From NCBI GenBank assembly GCA_903855995.1, contig CAIOAN010000013.1, forward strand, positions 248,824 to 312,823: 64,000 nucleotides of DNA. The letters are read 5' to 3'. Positions 15,674 to 28,610 of this stretch are shown in pieces. Position numbers and translations under genes: made by a program. The notes under the pieces were generated by a model. The model was not told where the DNA came from. It was given only the letters and a program-made list of their open reading frames with translations, and did no database searches. This stretch comes from an uncultured Opitutia bacterium. Its GTDB lineage: Bacteria > Verrucomicrobiota > Verrucomicrobiia > Opitutales > UBA953. Each line of letters begins with the position of its first letter. The first letter of the stretch is position 1.

Positions 15674-16537
15674 GTGCGCCTCATCAAGGAACAGCAATCT
15701 CCCGTCTCCGCGAACGAGCTGGTCGCTTGTGAGCACCTGAGCCAACGCGACTTCGGCTGCGTCTGGCATCACCACCCCGAGCATGAGATCTTCTTCCTGC
15801 TCCGCGGCGGCACGGAGCGCTGGATCGGCGACAAGATGGCGCCGCTCAAGGCAGGCGAAATCCTGCTCCTCGGTTCCGACCTCCCGCACGACTTCCGTAA
15901 CGACCGCAAAGGCCGCCAAGCCGGCGTGGAATGGATCCTCGTCCAATTCCGGCCTAACCTCTTCGGCGAAGAATGGACGCAACACTCGTCCGTGTCGGCC
16001 ATCCGCCGACTGCTCGAACGCGCGCGTCTCGGCCTCGAATTCCGCGGAGTCACCCGCAAGCAGGCCGCCGCGCTCCTGCATAAGATGCCCAAGGCCCACG
16101 GCCTCAGGCGCATGGCGCTGCTGATCGAGTTCCTCGAACTTGCCGCCAGCTCCGACGAACTCAAGGAGATCACCTCGGCCGGCTTCCATGCGACCATCGA
16201 CGAGCATTCCTCGGACCGCATCGGCAACGTTGTCGCCCACATCAAGGCCAACCTCGGCAAGCCGCTCTACGTCCCCGAACTCGCCACGCTCGCCGGCCTG
16301 AGCGAAAGTGCCTTCAGTCGCCTGTTCAAGAAGTGCACCGGGCGTTCCGTCCCCCAGTATCTCAACGAACTGCGCATCGCCCGCGCCGCTCGTCTGCTCG
16401 CCGAGACTGACGAGTCCGTGAAGCAGATCGCGCACCAGTGCGGCTACCCCACCGCGGCCTATTTCCACCGCCAGTTCCAGCGCCACCAGGAGCTTCCGCC
16501 CCTCGCCTACCGTGAGGCCATCCGCCGCCACGCTTAA
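15674..16537 (+). CDS. AraC family transcriptional regulator with cupin domain
   Basis: The start is a GTG at 15674, two bases after the preceding stop, giving 287 residues. The cupin half shows HHHPEHEIFFLLRGG and AGEILLLGSDLPHDFRN; the C-terminal double HTH shows LATLAGLSESAFSRLFKKCTG and QIAHQCGYPTAAYFHRQFQR. Its architecture resembles the AraC gene at 1431-2333. Lying last in the Gfo/Idh operon, it may feed back on the two operators at 9664 and 12794. Confidence 0.88.
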   Translation: MRLIKEQQSPVSANELVACEHLSQRDFGCVWHHHPEHEIFFLLRGGTERWIGDKMAPLKAGEILLLGSDLPHDFRNDRKGRQAGVEWILVQFRPNLFGEEWTQHSSVSAIRRLLERARLGLEFRGVTRKQAAALLHKMPKAHGLRRMALLIEFLELAASSDELKEITSAGFHATIDEHSSDRIGNVVAHIKANLGKPLYVPELATLAGLSESAFSRLFKKCTGRSVPQYLNELRIARAARLLAETDESVKQIAHQCGYPTAAYFHRQFQRHQELPPLAYREAIRRHA

Positions 16538-16623
16538 TCCCGACCCCTTCACCCACAAAGAACCAAGAACAGAGAACTTTTCCTTTCCTCCCCTACCCCC
16601 ACCCCTAACCCTCTCACAAACCC
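16538..16623 (+). repeat. Leader with AAGAAC words and pyrimidine tract
   Basis: About 16558-16578 is AAGAACCAAGAACAGAGAAC, the same word type as the cluster at 38-42 kb. A C/T-rich stretch (CCCCTACCCCCACCCC) follows before the ATG at 16624. No Shine-Dalgarno is seen. Confidence 0.5.
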
Positions 16624-17832
16624 ATGACCCCCACCCTGTACATCCGTTTAGCCGCGATGGTCTTCCTGCACTACTTCGTGTGGAGCTGCTGGTATAACAC
16701 CATGTCGGTCTACCTGCTGAAGTTGAACTTCACGGGTGGACAGATCGGACTCGCCTACGGCACCACCGCTATCGGCGCGCTCGTCTCGCCCTTCCTCATC
16801 GGCGTCATCGCCGACCGCTACGTACCAGCCCAACGGCTGCTCGGCGTGCTGCACCTGCTCGGCGCGGGCCTGCTCTGGTGGATCTCCCAGCAGACCAACT
16901 TCAGCATCTTCTACCCGTCGCTCATCGTCTACACGCTGACCTACATGGCAGGCCACGGGCTCATCAACACCATCACACTCACCCACGCCCCGAATCCGGC
17001 CAAGTGGTTCCCGATCGTCATGGCCGCCGCCTCCGCTGGCTGGATCGCCGCCGCGAACGTGATCAACTTCGCGGGACTGGCGGACAACAAGGGCATGTTC
17101 ACCCTCGCCTGCGGTGTCGCCATCGCCATCGCGCTCTACTCCTTCAGCCTCCCGAATACCCCGCCCAAGGGCGACGCCGGCCCGATCTCGGCCAGCAAGC
17201 TCCTCGGCCTCGATGCGCTGAAGCTCTTCAAGGACCGCTCTTTCGCGGTGTTCATGCTGAGCTCGTTCCTCATTTGTATACCGCTGAGCTTCTACTTCGC
17301 CTGGACCGGTGCCTTCCTGGATGACATGCAAGTCGCTAATTACACTTCCAAGATGACCCTTGGACAGTTTTCGGAAATCGGCTTCCTTCTCCTACTGCCG
17401 GTGCTCCTGCCATTCCTTGGCGCCAAGCGCATCATGATCCTCGGCATGGCCGCCTGGGCCGTCCGCTTCGCGCTGTTCGCTTACTTCCATGAACAGCCTA
17501 CGGCCACCTGGATGGTCCTCGGCGGTATCCTCCTCCACGGCATGTGCTATGACTTCATCTTCGTGATGGGCCGCATGTATGTCGACAAGGCCGCCGGCGA
17601 TAGCCTCCGCGCCTCCGCCCAGGGCCTCCACGCCGTCTTCACCCTCGGTGCGGGCATGTTCGTCGGTTCGTGGCTCTCCGGTGTCGTCGTGCAGCAATAC
17701 ACCTTCGGTTGGTTTGGCTTAGCCCATAACTGGAAATCCATCTGGCTCGTGCCCGCGATCATGAGCGCCGCGCTCATCCCGATCTTCCTGGCCCTCTTCC
17801 GCGAAAAGCCCGCCGACACCCAAGACGCCTAA
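16624..17832 (+). CDS. MFS transporter, NupG-like nucleoside:H+ symporter family
   Basis: The 402-residue protein has about twelve hydrophobic segments. The N-terminal pattern RLAAMVFLHYFVWSCWYNTM and IGALVSPFLIGVIADRY, and later RASAQGLHAVFTLGAGMFVGS, match the NupG/XapB-like MFS group common in Verrucomicrobiota and Planctomycetota, where the substrate is often unproven and may be a sugar. It lies between the AraC operon and a NagB-like gene, so import of an amino sugar or related compound is plausible. Confidence 0.8.
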   Translation: MTPTLYIRLAAMVFLHYFVWSCWYNTMSVYLLKLNFTGGQIGLAYGTTAIGALVSPFLIGVIADRYVPAQRLLGVLHLLGAGLLWWISQQTNFSIFYPSLIVYTLTYMAGHGLINTITLTHAPNPAKWFPIVMAAASAGWIAAANVINFAGLADNKGMFTLACGVAIAIALYSFSLPNTPPKGDAGPISASKLLGLDALKLFKDRSFAVFMLSSFLICIPLSFYFAWTGAFLDDMQVANYTSKMTLGQFSEIGFLLLLPVLLPFLGAKRIMILGMAAWAVRFALFAYFHEQPTATWMVLGGILLHGMCYDFIFVMGRMYVDKAAGDSLRASAQGLHAVFTLGAGMFVGSWLSGVVVQQYTFGWFGLAHNWKSIWLVPAIMSAALIPIFLALFREKPADTQDA

Positions 17833-17877
17833 CCTTCCCCGATACTCGATACTCCATACTCTTGCCCCCTGGATAAA
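17833..17877 (+). repeat. GATACTC word repeat before a start codon
   Basis: Three imperfect copies of (C/G)ATACTC(C/G) lie at about 17839-17861, 17 bp before the ATG. The same word precedes two other genes (18975 and 46258). Confidence 0.6.
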
Positions 17878-21185
<3,308 letters not shown>

Positions 21186-21207
21186 GCGCCCCGCGCCCTT
21201 CCCTCCA

Positions 21208-21237
21208 CGGCCCGCCTTTTCGGCGGGCCGTTTTGTT
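21208..21237 (+). terminator. Rho-independent terminator of katG
   Basis: CGGCCCGCC (21208-21216) pairs with GGCGGGCCG (21222-21230), followed by TTTTGTTT. It lies 23 bp after the stop codon. Confidence 0.9.
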
Positions 21238-21309
21238 TACCAGGGAACATCAGCACAACCCACGGATATGAAAGGGTGCAAACCTGACGAAACCTTGTTT
21301 GCTCACCAT

Positions 21310-22872
21310 ATGCGCCACCCCGCTCTCTTTTTAAGCACGCTCTACGCGTGGCTCAGTGTGGCGATCGCTGGAGCGGCTCAACCTACCAAGACGCCAATTG
21401 AAACCTCGATGGACCAAGGAGCCAAGTGCTGCCTCGCATGGCTGAATCCGGAAAAGGACTTCCTCCCTACCGGCGGCTATGAAGTCGCCCATGACACTGG
21501 ACGATGGTGGGACGCCATGCTCCGCTACGAAGCCGCGAGCGGCGTACGTATCCCGGCTCAGGCCGAAGCGGCCATGATGGCGAACCTCCGCCGCTTGACG
21601 GACAACCCGGCCGCCTTGCTAGCCAGCGGCAAATGCAATCCGCATAACCTCCGCGAGACGCTGCTCACATATGCAGCCCTCGTGCGCTATCGGAAAAGCG
21701 CTTGGGCCGATGCCCAGGGCCGGAAACTCGTGCGCACGATGGCCGAGCTGCTCGAGCCCGACGGCCAGATGGATTACGAACGACTCGCCCAGCTAATCGG
21801 CCAGCCGTTGACCACGGACAAACTCATGATGCTGCGCTTCCCTCAGGGGCAGTGGTTCAACGCCGTCGGAAGCACCGGACGCGCCCTCGAAGGACTCGTC
21901 GTCTTCCATGCCGCCACCGGCGACGCCGAGGCCCTGAAACTCGCCAGCCGCCTCGCGGAGATTCACCTGCGCAACTCCATCGACCCCAGCGGGCAGATCC
22001 GTCCGGAACTCCTGGCGGCCGACTGCATCAGCCATACGCACTCCTACTGCGGCACGCTGCGCGGACTGTTGCTGTACGGACTGGCCACGGGCGATCGCCG
22101 GTTCATCGACGCCGTCGCCAACACCTATCGCAAGGGACTCTGGGGGAAGGCGATCAGCTACTCGGGCTGGACCCCCCACGACCAAGGTAAGACTCGCTTC
22201 GCCAACAAGGAAGGCGAACCCATCGGCGAACATGCCAGCTGCGGGGACATCGCCCAGCTCGCGCTCTGGTTGGCTCTGCGTGACGGCCAGACCGACCTGC
22301 TCGACGACGTCGAACGGTTAGTCCGCGCCCGACTCCTCCCTTCGCAGATCAGCGACCCCGCCCGCCCCCGCAACGACGGCGCCTGGGGCGTCTACGGACA
22401 TCCATTCGGCAAGGCCTCCATCCTCGACGTCTTCGCCGCCGTGGTCCACTCGCTCGCCGATATCCACGAGAACATCGTCACCACCGCCCCAGATGGTACC
22501 CTCTCGGTGAACCTACATTTCGATATCGAGACTCCTGCCATCTCGATTCGTAGCCAACGCGCGAAAGAGGCCACGCTTGAAATCAAACTCAAGGAAGCCC
22601 GCGCCTTGCGTATCCGCGTACCCGGCTGGGCGACCAAGTCATCCGTGCACCTAACCGTGGACGGCAAGGACCTGCCGTTGACCTGGGACGGCTCCTATCT
22701 GCTGGTCGCAAAAGGAACCGGACAGATTATCCAACTTCGGCACGACCTACCGGAGAAGCAGACCACCGAGGAAATGCCCGTGAGCCATCGACAGTTCCAC
22801 CTCAGCTGGCGCGGGGACGAAGTCATCACGTGCGACCCTCCAGTCCCGATCTACCCTGCGCAGGCCAGGTAA
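21310..22872 (+). CDS. Secreted GH127/DUF1680-like protein
   Basis: The ATG at 21310 is chosen because a signal peptide follows (MRHPALFLSTLYAWLSVAIA); 14 more in-frame residues upstream lack signal features. The 520-residue product has a helical-barrel-like body (GRWWDAMLRYEAASG, NLRETLLTYAALVRYRKSAW, STGRALEGLVVFHAATGD, ASCGDIAQLALWLALRDGQ) and a beta-sandwich end with IRVPGWATKSSVHLTVDGKDL, a pattern seen in GH127-type beta-L-arabinofuranosidases. It is shorter than most GH127 enzymes and I cannot assign catalytic residues. Glycoside hydrolase activity is plausible, not shown. Confidence 0.6.
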   Translation: MRHPALFLSTLYAWLSVAIAGAAQPTKTPIETSMDQGAKCCLAWLNPEKDFLPTGGYEVAHDTGRWWDAMLRYEAASGVRIPAQAEAAMMANLRRLTDNPAALLASGKCNPHNLRETLLTYAALVRYRKSAWADAQGRKLVRTMAELLEPDGQMDYERLAQLIGQPLTTDKLMMLRFPQGQWFNAVGSTGRALEGLVVFHAATGDAEALKLASRLAEIHLRNSIDPSGQIRPELLAADCISHTHSYCGTLRGLLLYGLATGDRRFIDAVANTYRKGLWGKAISYSGWTPHDQGKTRFANKEGEPIGEHASCGDIAQLALWLALRDGQTDLLDDVERLVRARLLPSQISDPARPRNDGAWGVYGHPFGKASILDVFAAVVHSLADIHENIVTTAPDGTLSVNLHFDIETPAISIRSQRAKEATLEIKLKEARALRIRVPGWATKSSVHLTVDGKDLPLTWDGSYLLVAKGTGQIIQLRHDLPEKQTTEEMPVSHRQFHLSWRGDEVITCDPPVPIYPAQAR

Positions 22873-22986
22873 GGCACCCCGAGCTGACGGACATCGCTCA
22901 TATCATTATTAAAAGAGAGGTTTTATTGCTGTAACCTGAGGGGCGTGGGCTTGTCTGAAGCCTATCCCTCCGAGCCCCTCGGATCC

Positions 22987-25692
22987 ATGGCCCTTCCCCT
23001 CCGCCCCTCTCTCGTCCTGCTGAGCGCGTTCCTCGCCGCCTCCGCGGGACTGCGTGCGGCGGGTGAGCCGAACTACGAGACGCAGATTCGCCCCATCTTC
23101 AAGGAGCACTGTACCCACTGTCACGGCGAAGAAGAGAAGCCCAAGGGCGGCATCGACCTCCGCCTGCGTCGCACGATGGACGCGAAGACCGAAGATGGCG
23201 CGCCAGTGCTCACGCCAGGTCATCCCGACCAGAGCGCGATGCTGAAGCTCATCCGCGCCGGCGAGATGCCCAAGAAGGGCAAGAAGATGCCCGAACCCCA
23301 AGTCGCGCTCCTCGAGGCATGGATCAAGGCCGGCGCCAAGATCAACGAGACGGAACCGACCGGCATCCTGCCGCCCGGCGTCTTCATCTCCGCCAGCGAC
23401 CGAAAGTTCTGGTCCTTCCAGCCGGTCACGAAGCCGACCATCCCGCGCTTCAGCGATACACCAGAGCTCAGTCCTATCGACGCGTTCGTTCGCGCGAAGC
23501 TCAAGGCCAAGCAGCTCGACTTCGCTCCCGAGGCCGATCGCGCCACGCTCATCCGCCGCGCCACCATCGACCTGACGGGCCTACCGGCCACGCCCGAAGA
23601 GACCACCACGTTCGTCGCCGACACTGCGCCCGACGCTTACGCGAAGCTGATCGACCGACTCTTGGCTTCGACCGCCTACGGTGAACGCTGGGCCCGGCAC
23701 TGGCTCGACGTCGCAGGCTACGCCGACACGAATGGCTACGCTGACGCCGACTCGGTCCGCCCCTACGCCTGGCATTACCGCGACTACGTGATCCGCTCCC
23801 TGAACGCCGACAAGCCGTGGGACCGCTTCATTCAGGAGCAGCTGGCCGGCGACGAGCTGAACGCCGTCACGAGCACTACCGTCGCCGCCGCCGTGCTTGA
23901 CCCCTCGAAGATCGACGCCCTCACGGCCACGGCCTACCTCCGCATGGGTCCCGATGGGACGGGCGACACGGTCGCCGACCTCGAACTGGCCAAGAACCAG
24001 AGCATCGCCGACACGTTGCGCATCGTGACGACTTCGCTCACCGGCCTCACGGTCGCCTGCGCCCAGTGCCACGACCACCGCTACGACCCAATCAGCCAGG
24101 TGGACTACTTCCGCCTGCGCGCGATCTTCGACCCGGCCCTCGACTGGCGCAAATGGCAGAACCCAGCCCAACGCACGGTCTCACTCTACTCCGCGACCGA
24201 CAAGACTAAGGCGGCCGAGATCGAGAAGAAGGCCGCGGTCATCGACGCTGAAGCCGCGAAGATGTACAAGGACGCCCTCGATGTGATCTTCGAGCAGAAG
24301 ATCCTCGACGTCCCTGAAGCCGAACGCGCCGCCTACCGCGTCGCCCGCAATACCGCTATCGCTAAACGCACCAAGGAACAGGCGGCGCTCATCAAGAAAT
24401 ACTTCTCTTCCCAAGCGACCTTCGGCCTGGATCTCTACGATAAGGCCGCCGATAATAAGGTCGTCGCCAAGCGCGCTGAGGCCACCGCCCTGCGGGCGAC
24501 GAAACCGATCGAAGGCCGCGTCAGCGTGCTGGTCGAGCCGCTCAACGCTTCGCCAAAGAGCGAAGTGCATAACCGCGGTGACCATGGCCAACCCCGCCAA
24601 GTCGTCACCCCGGGCGAACTTTCTATCCTCGGCAATCCCGCCATTCCGGTCGACGACCCGAAACTGCCCACCACCGGACGCCGCCTCGCTTACGCCAAGT
24701 GGCTGACCTCTGGTCAACACCCGCTGGTCGGCCGGACGCTGATGAACCGCGTCTGGATGAACCACTTCGGCCGTGGCATCGTCAACACCCCAGGCGATCT
24801 CGGCATGCTCGGCGAGCGCCCTTCTCATCCGGAGCTACTCGATTACCTGGCGAACCGCTTCGTCGAAGCCGGCTGGAGCCTCAAGACCCTCCATCGCGAG
24901 ATGATGCTCAGCCGCACCTATCGCCAATCGTCGCGTAATGATGCCGCCCAGTCCGCCGACCCCGACAACGCCCTCTTCGGCCGCTATCGTATCCGTCGCC
25001 TCGACGCCGAGACCATCCGCGATGCGATGCTCGCCGTCAGCGGCAAGCTCAACCCCGAGATGTTTGGCGAACCCGTCACGGTCGGCAAGACCGGCGACGG
25101 CCGCATGATCCCCGGTGTCGAAATCCGGAACATCAACCGCGACGTCATCAAAGTCGATACGTCCTCCCCCGCAGTATACCGCCGCTCGGTCTACCTCCAG
25201 CAGCGACGTAGCGGACCAGCCACGGCGCTTGCGACCTTCGATTTCCCGAACATGGATCCGAACTGCGAACGACGTGACCTCACCACCGTCGCCCCGCAGT
25301 CGCTCTTCCTGATGAATGATGAGTTCGTCATCGAACGCGCCAAGGACCTCGCCGCCCGCGTCATCAAGGAACACCCGGAAGACGCCGACGCCCAAGTCCG
25401 CGCCGCCTGGACCCTCACGCAAGGCCGTGTGCCTTCGGCCAAAGAGCTTGCCGACTTCAATCGCCTGCTGGCCGAACAGGTCGACCACTTCGCCAAACTC
25501 AAGCCCGTCAAGCCGGTCGCGGATACGTCGCTGAAGATCAAGCCGGTGAAGACCAACTCCGCCGCCAAGAAAGCCGCGCCGCAGCCCACCTTCCCTGCCC
25601 CGACCGCGACCACGCAGGATGCCCGCATCGAAGCGCTCGGCTCCCTTTGCCAGGTCCTCCTCGCCACCAACCGTTTCCTCCATGTCGACTAA
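22987..25692 (+). CDS. PSCyt1/DUF1549/DUF1553 (PSD1-type) secreted cytochrome-like protein
   Basis: From the ATG at 22987, where a signal peptide begins (MALPLRPSLVLLSAFLAASA), the protein has 901 residues. Order: planctomycete-type cytochrome domain with CTHCHGE (CxxCH), DUF1549 with ARHWLDVAGYADTNGY and a second CxxCH (CAQCHDHRYDPI), then DUF1553 (LMNRVWMNHFGRGIV, HPELLDYLANRFVEAGW, TLHREMMLSRTY). Such proteins are always near DUF1501 partners in Planctomycetota and Verrucomicrobiota. Role is not established; redox work on the cell surface linked to glycan breakdown has been suggested. No carbohydrate-binding insert is seen. It overlaps the DUF1501 gene by 11 bp. Confidence 0.9.
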   Translation: MALPLRPSLVLLSAFLAASAGLRAAGEPNYETQIRPIFKEHCTHCHGEEEKPKGGIDLRLRRTMDAKTEDGAPVLTPGHPDQSAMLKLIRAGEMPKKGKKMPEPQVALLEAWIKAGAKINETEPTGILPPGVFISASDRKFWSFQPVTKPTIPRFSDTPELSPIDAFVRAKLKAKQLDFAPEADRATLIRRATIDLTGLPATPEETTTFVADTAPDAYAKLIDRLLASTAYGERWARHWLDVAGYADTNGYADADSVRPYAWHYRDYVIRSLNADKPWDRFIQEQLAGDELNAVTSTTVAAAVLDPSKIDALTATAYLRMGPDGTGDTVADLELAKNQSIADTLRIVTTSLTGLTVACAQCHDHRYDPISQVDYFRLRAIFDPALDWRKWQNPAQRTVSLYSATDKTKAAEIEKKAAVIDAEAAKMYKDALDVIFEQKILDVPEAERAAYRVARNTAIAKRTKEQAALIKKYFSSQATFGLDLYDKAADNKVVAKRAEATALRATKPIEGRVSVLVEPLNASPKSEVHNRGDHGQPRQVVTPGELSILGNPAIPVDDPKLPTTGRRLAYAKWLTSGQHPLVGRTLMNRVWMNHFGRGIVNTPGDLGMLGERPSHPELLDYLANRFVEAGWSLKTLHREMMLSRTYRQSSRNDAAQSADPDNALFGRYRIRRLDAETIRDAMLAVSGKLNPEMFGEPVTVGKTGDGRMIPGVEIRNINRDVIKVDTSSPAVYRRSVYLQQRRSGPATALATFDFPNMDPNCERRDLTTVAPQSLFLMNDEFVIERAKDLAARVIKEHPEDADAQVRAAWTLTQGRVPSAKELADFNRLLAEQVDHFAKLKPVKPVADTSLKIKPVKTNSAAKKAAPQPTFPAPTATTQDARIEALGSLCQVLLATNRFLHVD

Positions 25693-27139
25693 GCTTCCCA
25701 ACGGGCTCTGCTCCCGCCGCCACTTCCTCGAAGCCGGCGGCTTCGGCCTCGGCATGCTCGGCCTCTCCACGTTGCTCCGCCAAGACGGCCTGCTCGCCGC
25801 GCCGATCAAGCCGCTCCTCGGCAACGAAGTCTTCGACCTCCTCCCCAAGCAGCCGCCCCGCCCCGCCAAGGCTAAGGCGATGATTTCGCTCTTCATGATG
25901 GGTGGTCCGTCGCAGATGGACCTCTTCGACCACAAGCCGATGCTCACCAAGTGGCACGGCCAGAAATTCCCCGGAGATAATCTCAAGTACGACAACGTCG
26001 CCCAAGCTTCGCCTAAGGTCCTCGGTTCGTTCTGGAAGTTCTCGCGCCATGGCAAGTGCGGCTTGGAACTCAGCGAACTCCTCCCGCAGCTCGGCACCGT
26101 CGCCGACGACATCTGCCTAATCCGCTCAATGAAATCGGGCGTGAACAATCACCTGCAGGGCATGCTCGCCATGCAGACCGGACGCATCACCGCCGGCAAT
26201 CCGACCATGGGTGCCTGGGTGACCTACGCGCTCGGCAGCGAGACCAAGGACCTGCCGGCGTACGTCGTCATGGGCCATCCGGGCGGCCTGCCCACCTTCG
26301 CGAATCAGCATTGGTCGAACGGCTGGCTGCCTTCGATCTATCAAGGCACATTCGTCCGCGCCACCGCGCCACACATCCTCAACCTCGACCCGCCCGCCTC
26401 CCTGCAGGGCAAGCCGCAGGAACGCCAGATGGAGCTCCTCCGCGCGATGAACGCCGAGCATGCGGCGAATCATCCGGGAGAGACCGACCTCCAGGCGCGC
26501 ATCCAGAGCTACGAACTCGCCGGCCGCATGCAGCTCGCCGCCAAGGAAGCCTTCGACATCTCGTCCGAACCGAAGCACGTGCTCGAACTCTATGGCATCG
26601 GCCGCAAGGAGTGCGACGACTACGCCCGCCGCTGCCTAATCGCCCGCCGCCTCGTCGAGCGTGGCGTCCGCTACGTGCAGGTCCTCAACCAAGGCCAGAG
26701 CTGGGACAGCCACAGCGTCATCAAGACCGCCCTCCCTACCCTTTGCGCCGCGACCGACCGTCCCAGCGCCGCGCTCGTCGCCGACCTTAAACAACGCGGG
26801 CTACTCGACAGCACCATCGTCCACTGGGGCGGTGAGATGGGTCGCCTGCCGGTCCTCCAGAACGACGCCGGCGAAGCCAAGTGGGGTCGCGACCATAATA
26901 CCCACGGCTTCAGCCAGTGGGTCGCCGGCGGCGGCTTCAAGGGCGGTCTCACCTACGGCGAGACTGACGAATGGGGCCACCACGCGGTGAAGGACGTCGT
27001 GAACCATTACGACTGGCACGCCACCATGCTCGATTGCTTCGGCTTCGACCACGACAAGCTCGTGTACAAGCGCAACGGCGCCGCCTTGGCCCTCACGAAC
27101 AACCAGCCCGCCCGGGTCGTCCGCGAGCTACTCTCGTAA
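25682..27139 (+). CDS. DUF1501 domain-containing secreted protein
   Basis: The ATG at 25682 lies inside the last codons of the upstream gene (11-bp overlap, different frame), which implies translational coupling. The 485-residue protein has a Tat-like region (CSRRHFLEAGGFGLGMLGLS) and the DUF1501 pattern, related to sulfatase/phosphatase folds: FMMGGPSQMDLFDHKP, GGEMGRLPVLQN, RDHNTHGFSQWVAGGGFKGG and YGETDEWGHHAV. Partner of the preceding PSCyt protein. Catalytic activity has not been shown for the family. Confidence 0.92.
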   Translation: MSTKLPNGLCSRRHFLEAGGFGLGMLGLSTLLRQDGLLAAPIKPLLGNEVFDLLPKQPPRPAKAKAMISLFMMGGPSQMDLFDHKPMLTKWHGQKFPGDNLKYDNVAQASPKVLGSFWKFSRHGKCGLELSELLPQLGTVADDICLIRSMKSGVNNHLQGMLAMQTGRITAGNPTMGAWVTYALGSETKDLPAYVVMGHPGGLPTFANQHWSNGWLPSIYQGTFVRATAPHILNLDPPASLQGKPQERQMELLRAMNAEHAANHPGETDLQARIQSYELAGRMQLAAKEAFDISSEPKHVLELYGIGRKECDDYARRCLIARRLVERGVRYVQVLNQGQSWDSHSVIKTALPTLCAATDRPSAALVADLKQRGLLDSTIVHWGGEMGRLPVLQNDAGEAKWGRDHNTHGFSQWVAGGGFKGGLTYGETDEWGHHAVKDVVNHYDWHATMLDCFGFDHDKLVYKRNGAALALTNNQPARVVRELLS

Positions 27140-27308
27140 GTGACACGACCGCACCAAAAAGTGGAACTTGGCACATAGAGGTCTGTCAAAGAGGTCCGGA
27201 CCCATGCCCGACCCCTCGAAATCGACTCCCCGACAGCCAAGGAAAGGCTCGCTTCGGGAAGCAGGCATAACGCAAAATATCAACACCCCCGCTTAGTCCG
27301 CCCCTGAT

Positions 27309-28580
27309 ATGAATCGTCGACGTTTTATCCTCCGTTCCATGGGAGCCACCCTGGCCCTCCCCGGCCTGTGCTCTCTCAGTGCAAAGGCCCTCAGCGGCAA
27401 CCCTACCGTGGAGGTGGCCAAAGGGGCCGGCATCGGTGCCCGCCGCTTCGTGGCAATCGGCAACCTGCTCGGCTACCAGACCAAGCAACTTTTCCCAAAG
27501 ACCACCGGACGCGATTACGAAAAGACGACACTCCTCGAGCCCCTCTGGGAGCAGCGTGAGTTGATGACCGTTTTCCGCGGCCTCGACCACGGCGTCAAGG
27601 GCGGCCACTTCGCGGTGCATTCTTTCCTCTCCGGCGTGCTCAATTCGGAAGCGCAGAACCGCCCGAGCAGTAACGTCTCCATCGACCAGTTCCTCGCCGA
27701 AGAGATCGGCCACCAGACCCGGTTCTCCTCGCTCACCGTCGGCTCGGAGGGCGGCATCCACGGCGGCTGCCAGCTCGCCTGGACGAAGGCCGGCGTGCGC
27801 GTACCCCCGATCACGAACCCAGCCGAACTGTTTGACAAACTCTTCGTCAGCGACTCCGCGGAACGCCTCACCCGTCGCGAGCAGGAAAACCGCGTGCAAG
27901 CCTCGATCCTGGATTCCGTACGCGAGGAAGCCAAGCGCCTCTCAAGTCAGGTCAACCAAGAGGATAAGGCCAAACTCGAGGAGTACTTCACCTCGGTGCG
28001 CGACGTCGAAAAGCGCCTCGAACTGCGTCAGCGCTGGACCCATCTGCCCAAGCCGGCGGCACCCTTCGCCAAGCCGGCCAATCGTAACGCGGTCGACGAC
28101 CTTCCGCTGATGTATGAGCTCATCGCGCTCGCGTTGCAGACCGACAGCACCCGCATCGCCACCCTGGAGATCGGCGGCGACTTCCTCCCCCAGCACCTAG
28201 GTATCAAGAAGGATTACCACGGCATCTCCCACCACGGCAACGACCCCGAGTCCATCGCCGCCCTCATTACCCTCGAGCGTTATCAGATCGCACAGTATGG
28301 TAAGTTCATCGGTCGCCTCGCGCAGATGAAAGACGGCGAAGGCACGCTGCTCGACTCCACCACCGTACTTTTCGGCAGCGGCATGGGCGACGCCAACTCG
28401 CACCGCAACACCGACCTGCCGATCTTGCTCGCCGGCGGCGGCTACAAGCACGGTCAATTCCGCGAAGTCGCGCGCGAAGTCAGCCACAAGGTACCGCTTT
28501 GCAATCTCTTCGTCGACATCGCCCAGAAGATGGGCGTCGAGACGCATGCCTTCGGCAGCAGCACGGGACGGTTCGCCTGA
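27309..28580 (+). CDS. DUF1552 domain-containing secreted protein
   Basis: The 423-residue protein begins with a Tat-like motif (MNRRRFILRSMGATLALPGL) and shows the DUF1552 features VFRGLDHGVKGGHFAVHSFL, SIDQFLAEEIG, GISHHGNDPES, LFGSGMGDANSHRNTDLPILLAGGG and a coiled helical segment near residues 200-240. DUF1552 proteins pair with DUF1592 proteins, as here: the partner starts 30 bp downstream. Function unknown; the fold is probably related to DUF1501. Confidence 0.9.
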   Translation: MNRRRFILRSMGATLALPGLCSLSAKALSGNPTVEVAKGAGIGARRFVAIGNLLGYQTKQLFPKTTGRDYEKTTLLEPLWEQRELMTVFRGLDHGVKGGHFAVHSFLSGVLNSEAQNRPSSNVSIDQFLAEEIGHQTRFSSLTVGSEGGIHGGCQLAWTKAGVRVPPITNPAELFDKLFVSDSAERLTRREQENRVQASILDSVREEAKRLSSQVNQEDKAKLEEYFTSVRDVEKRLELRQRWTHLPKPAAPFAKPANRNAVDDLPLMYELIALALQTDSTRIATLEIGGDFLPQHLGIKKDYHGISHHGNDPESIAALITLERYQIAQYGKFIGRLAQMKDGEGTLLDSTTVLFGSGMGDANSHRNTDLPILLAGGGYKHGQFREVAREVSHKVPLCNLFVDIAQKMGVETHAFGSSTGRFA

Positions 28581-28610
28581 CCTGGACCTCGGACCTCTGT
28601 CGTGACGTCG

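Noticed and set aside
27140..27308. Possible sigma-54-like TGGCAC near 27169
   Set aside because: The -12 half (TTGC) is missing at the required spacing; nothing else is seen in this 169-bp gap.
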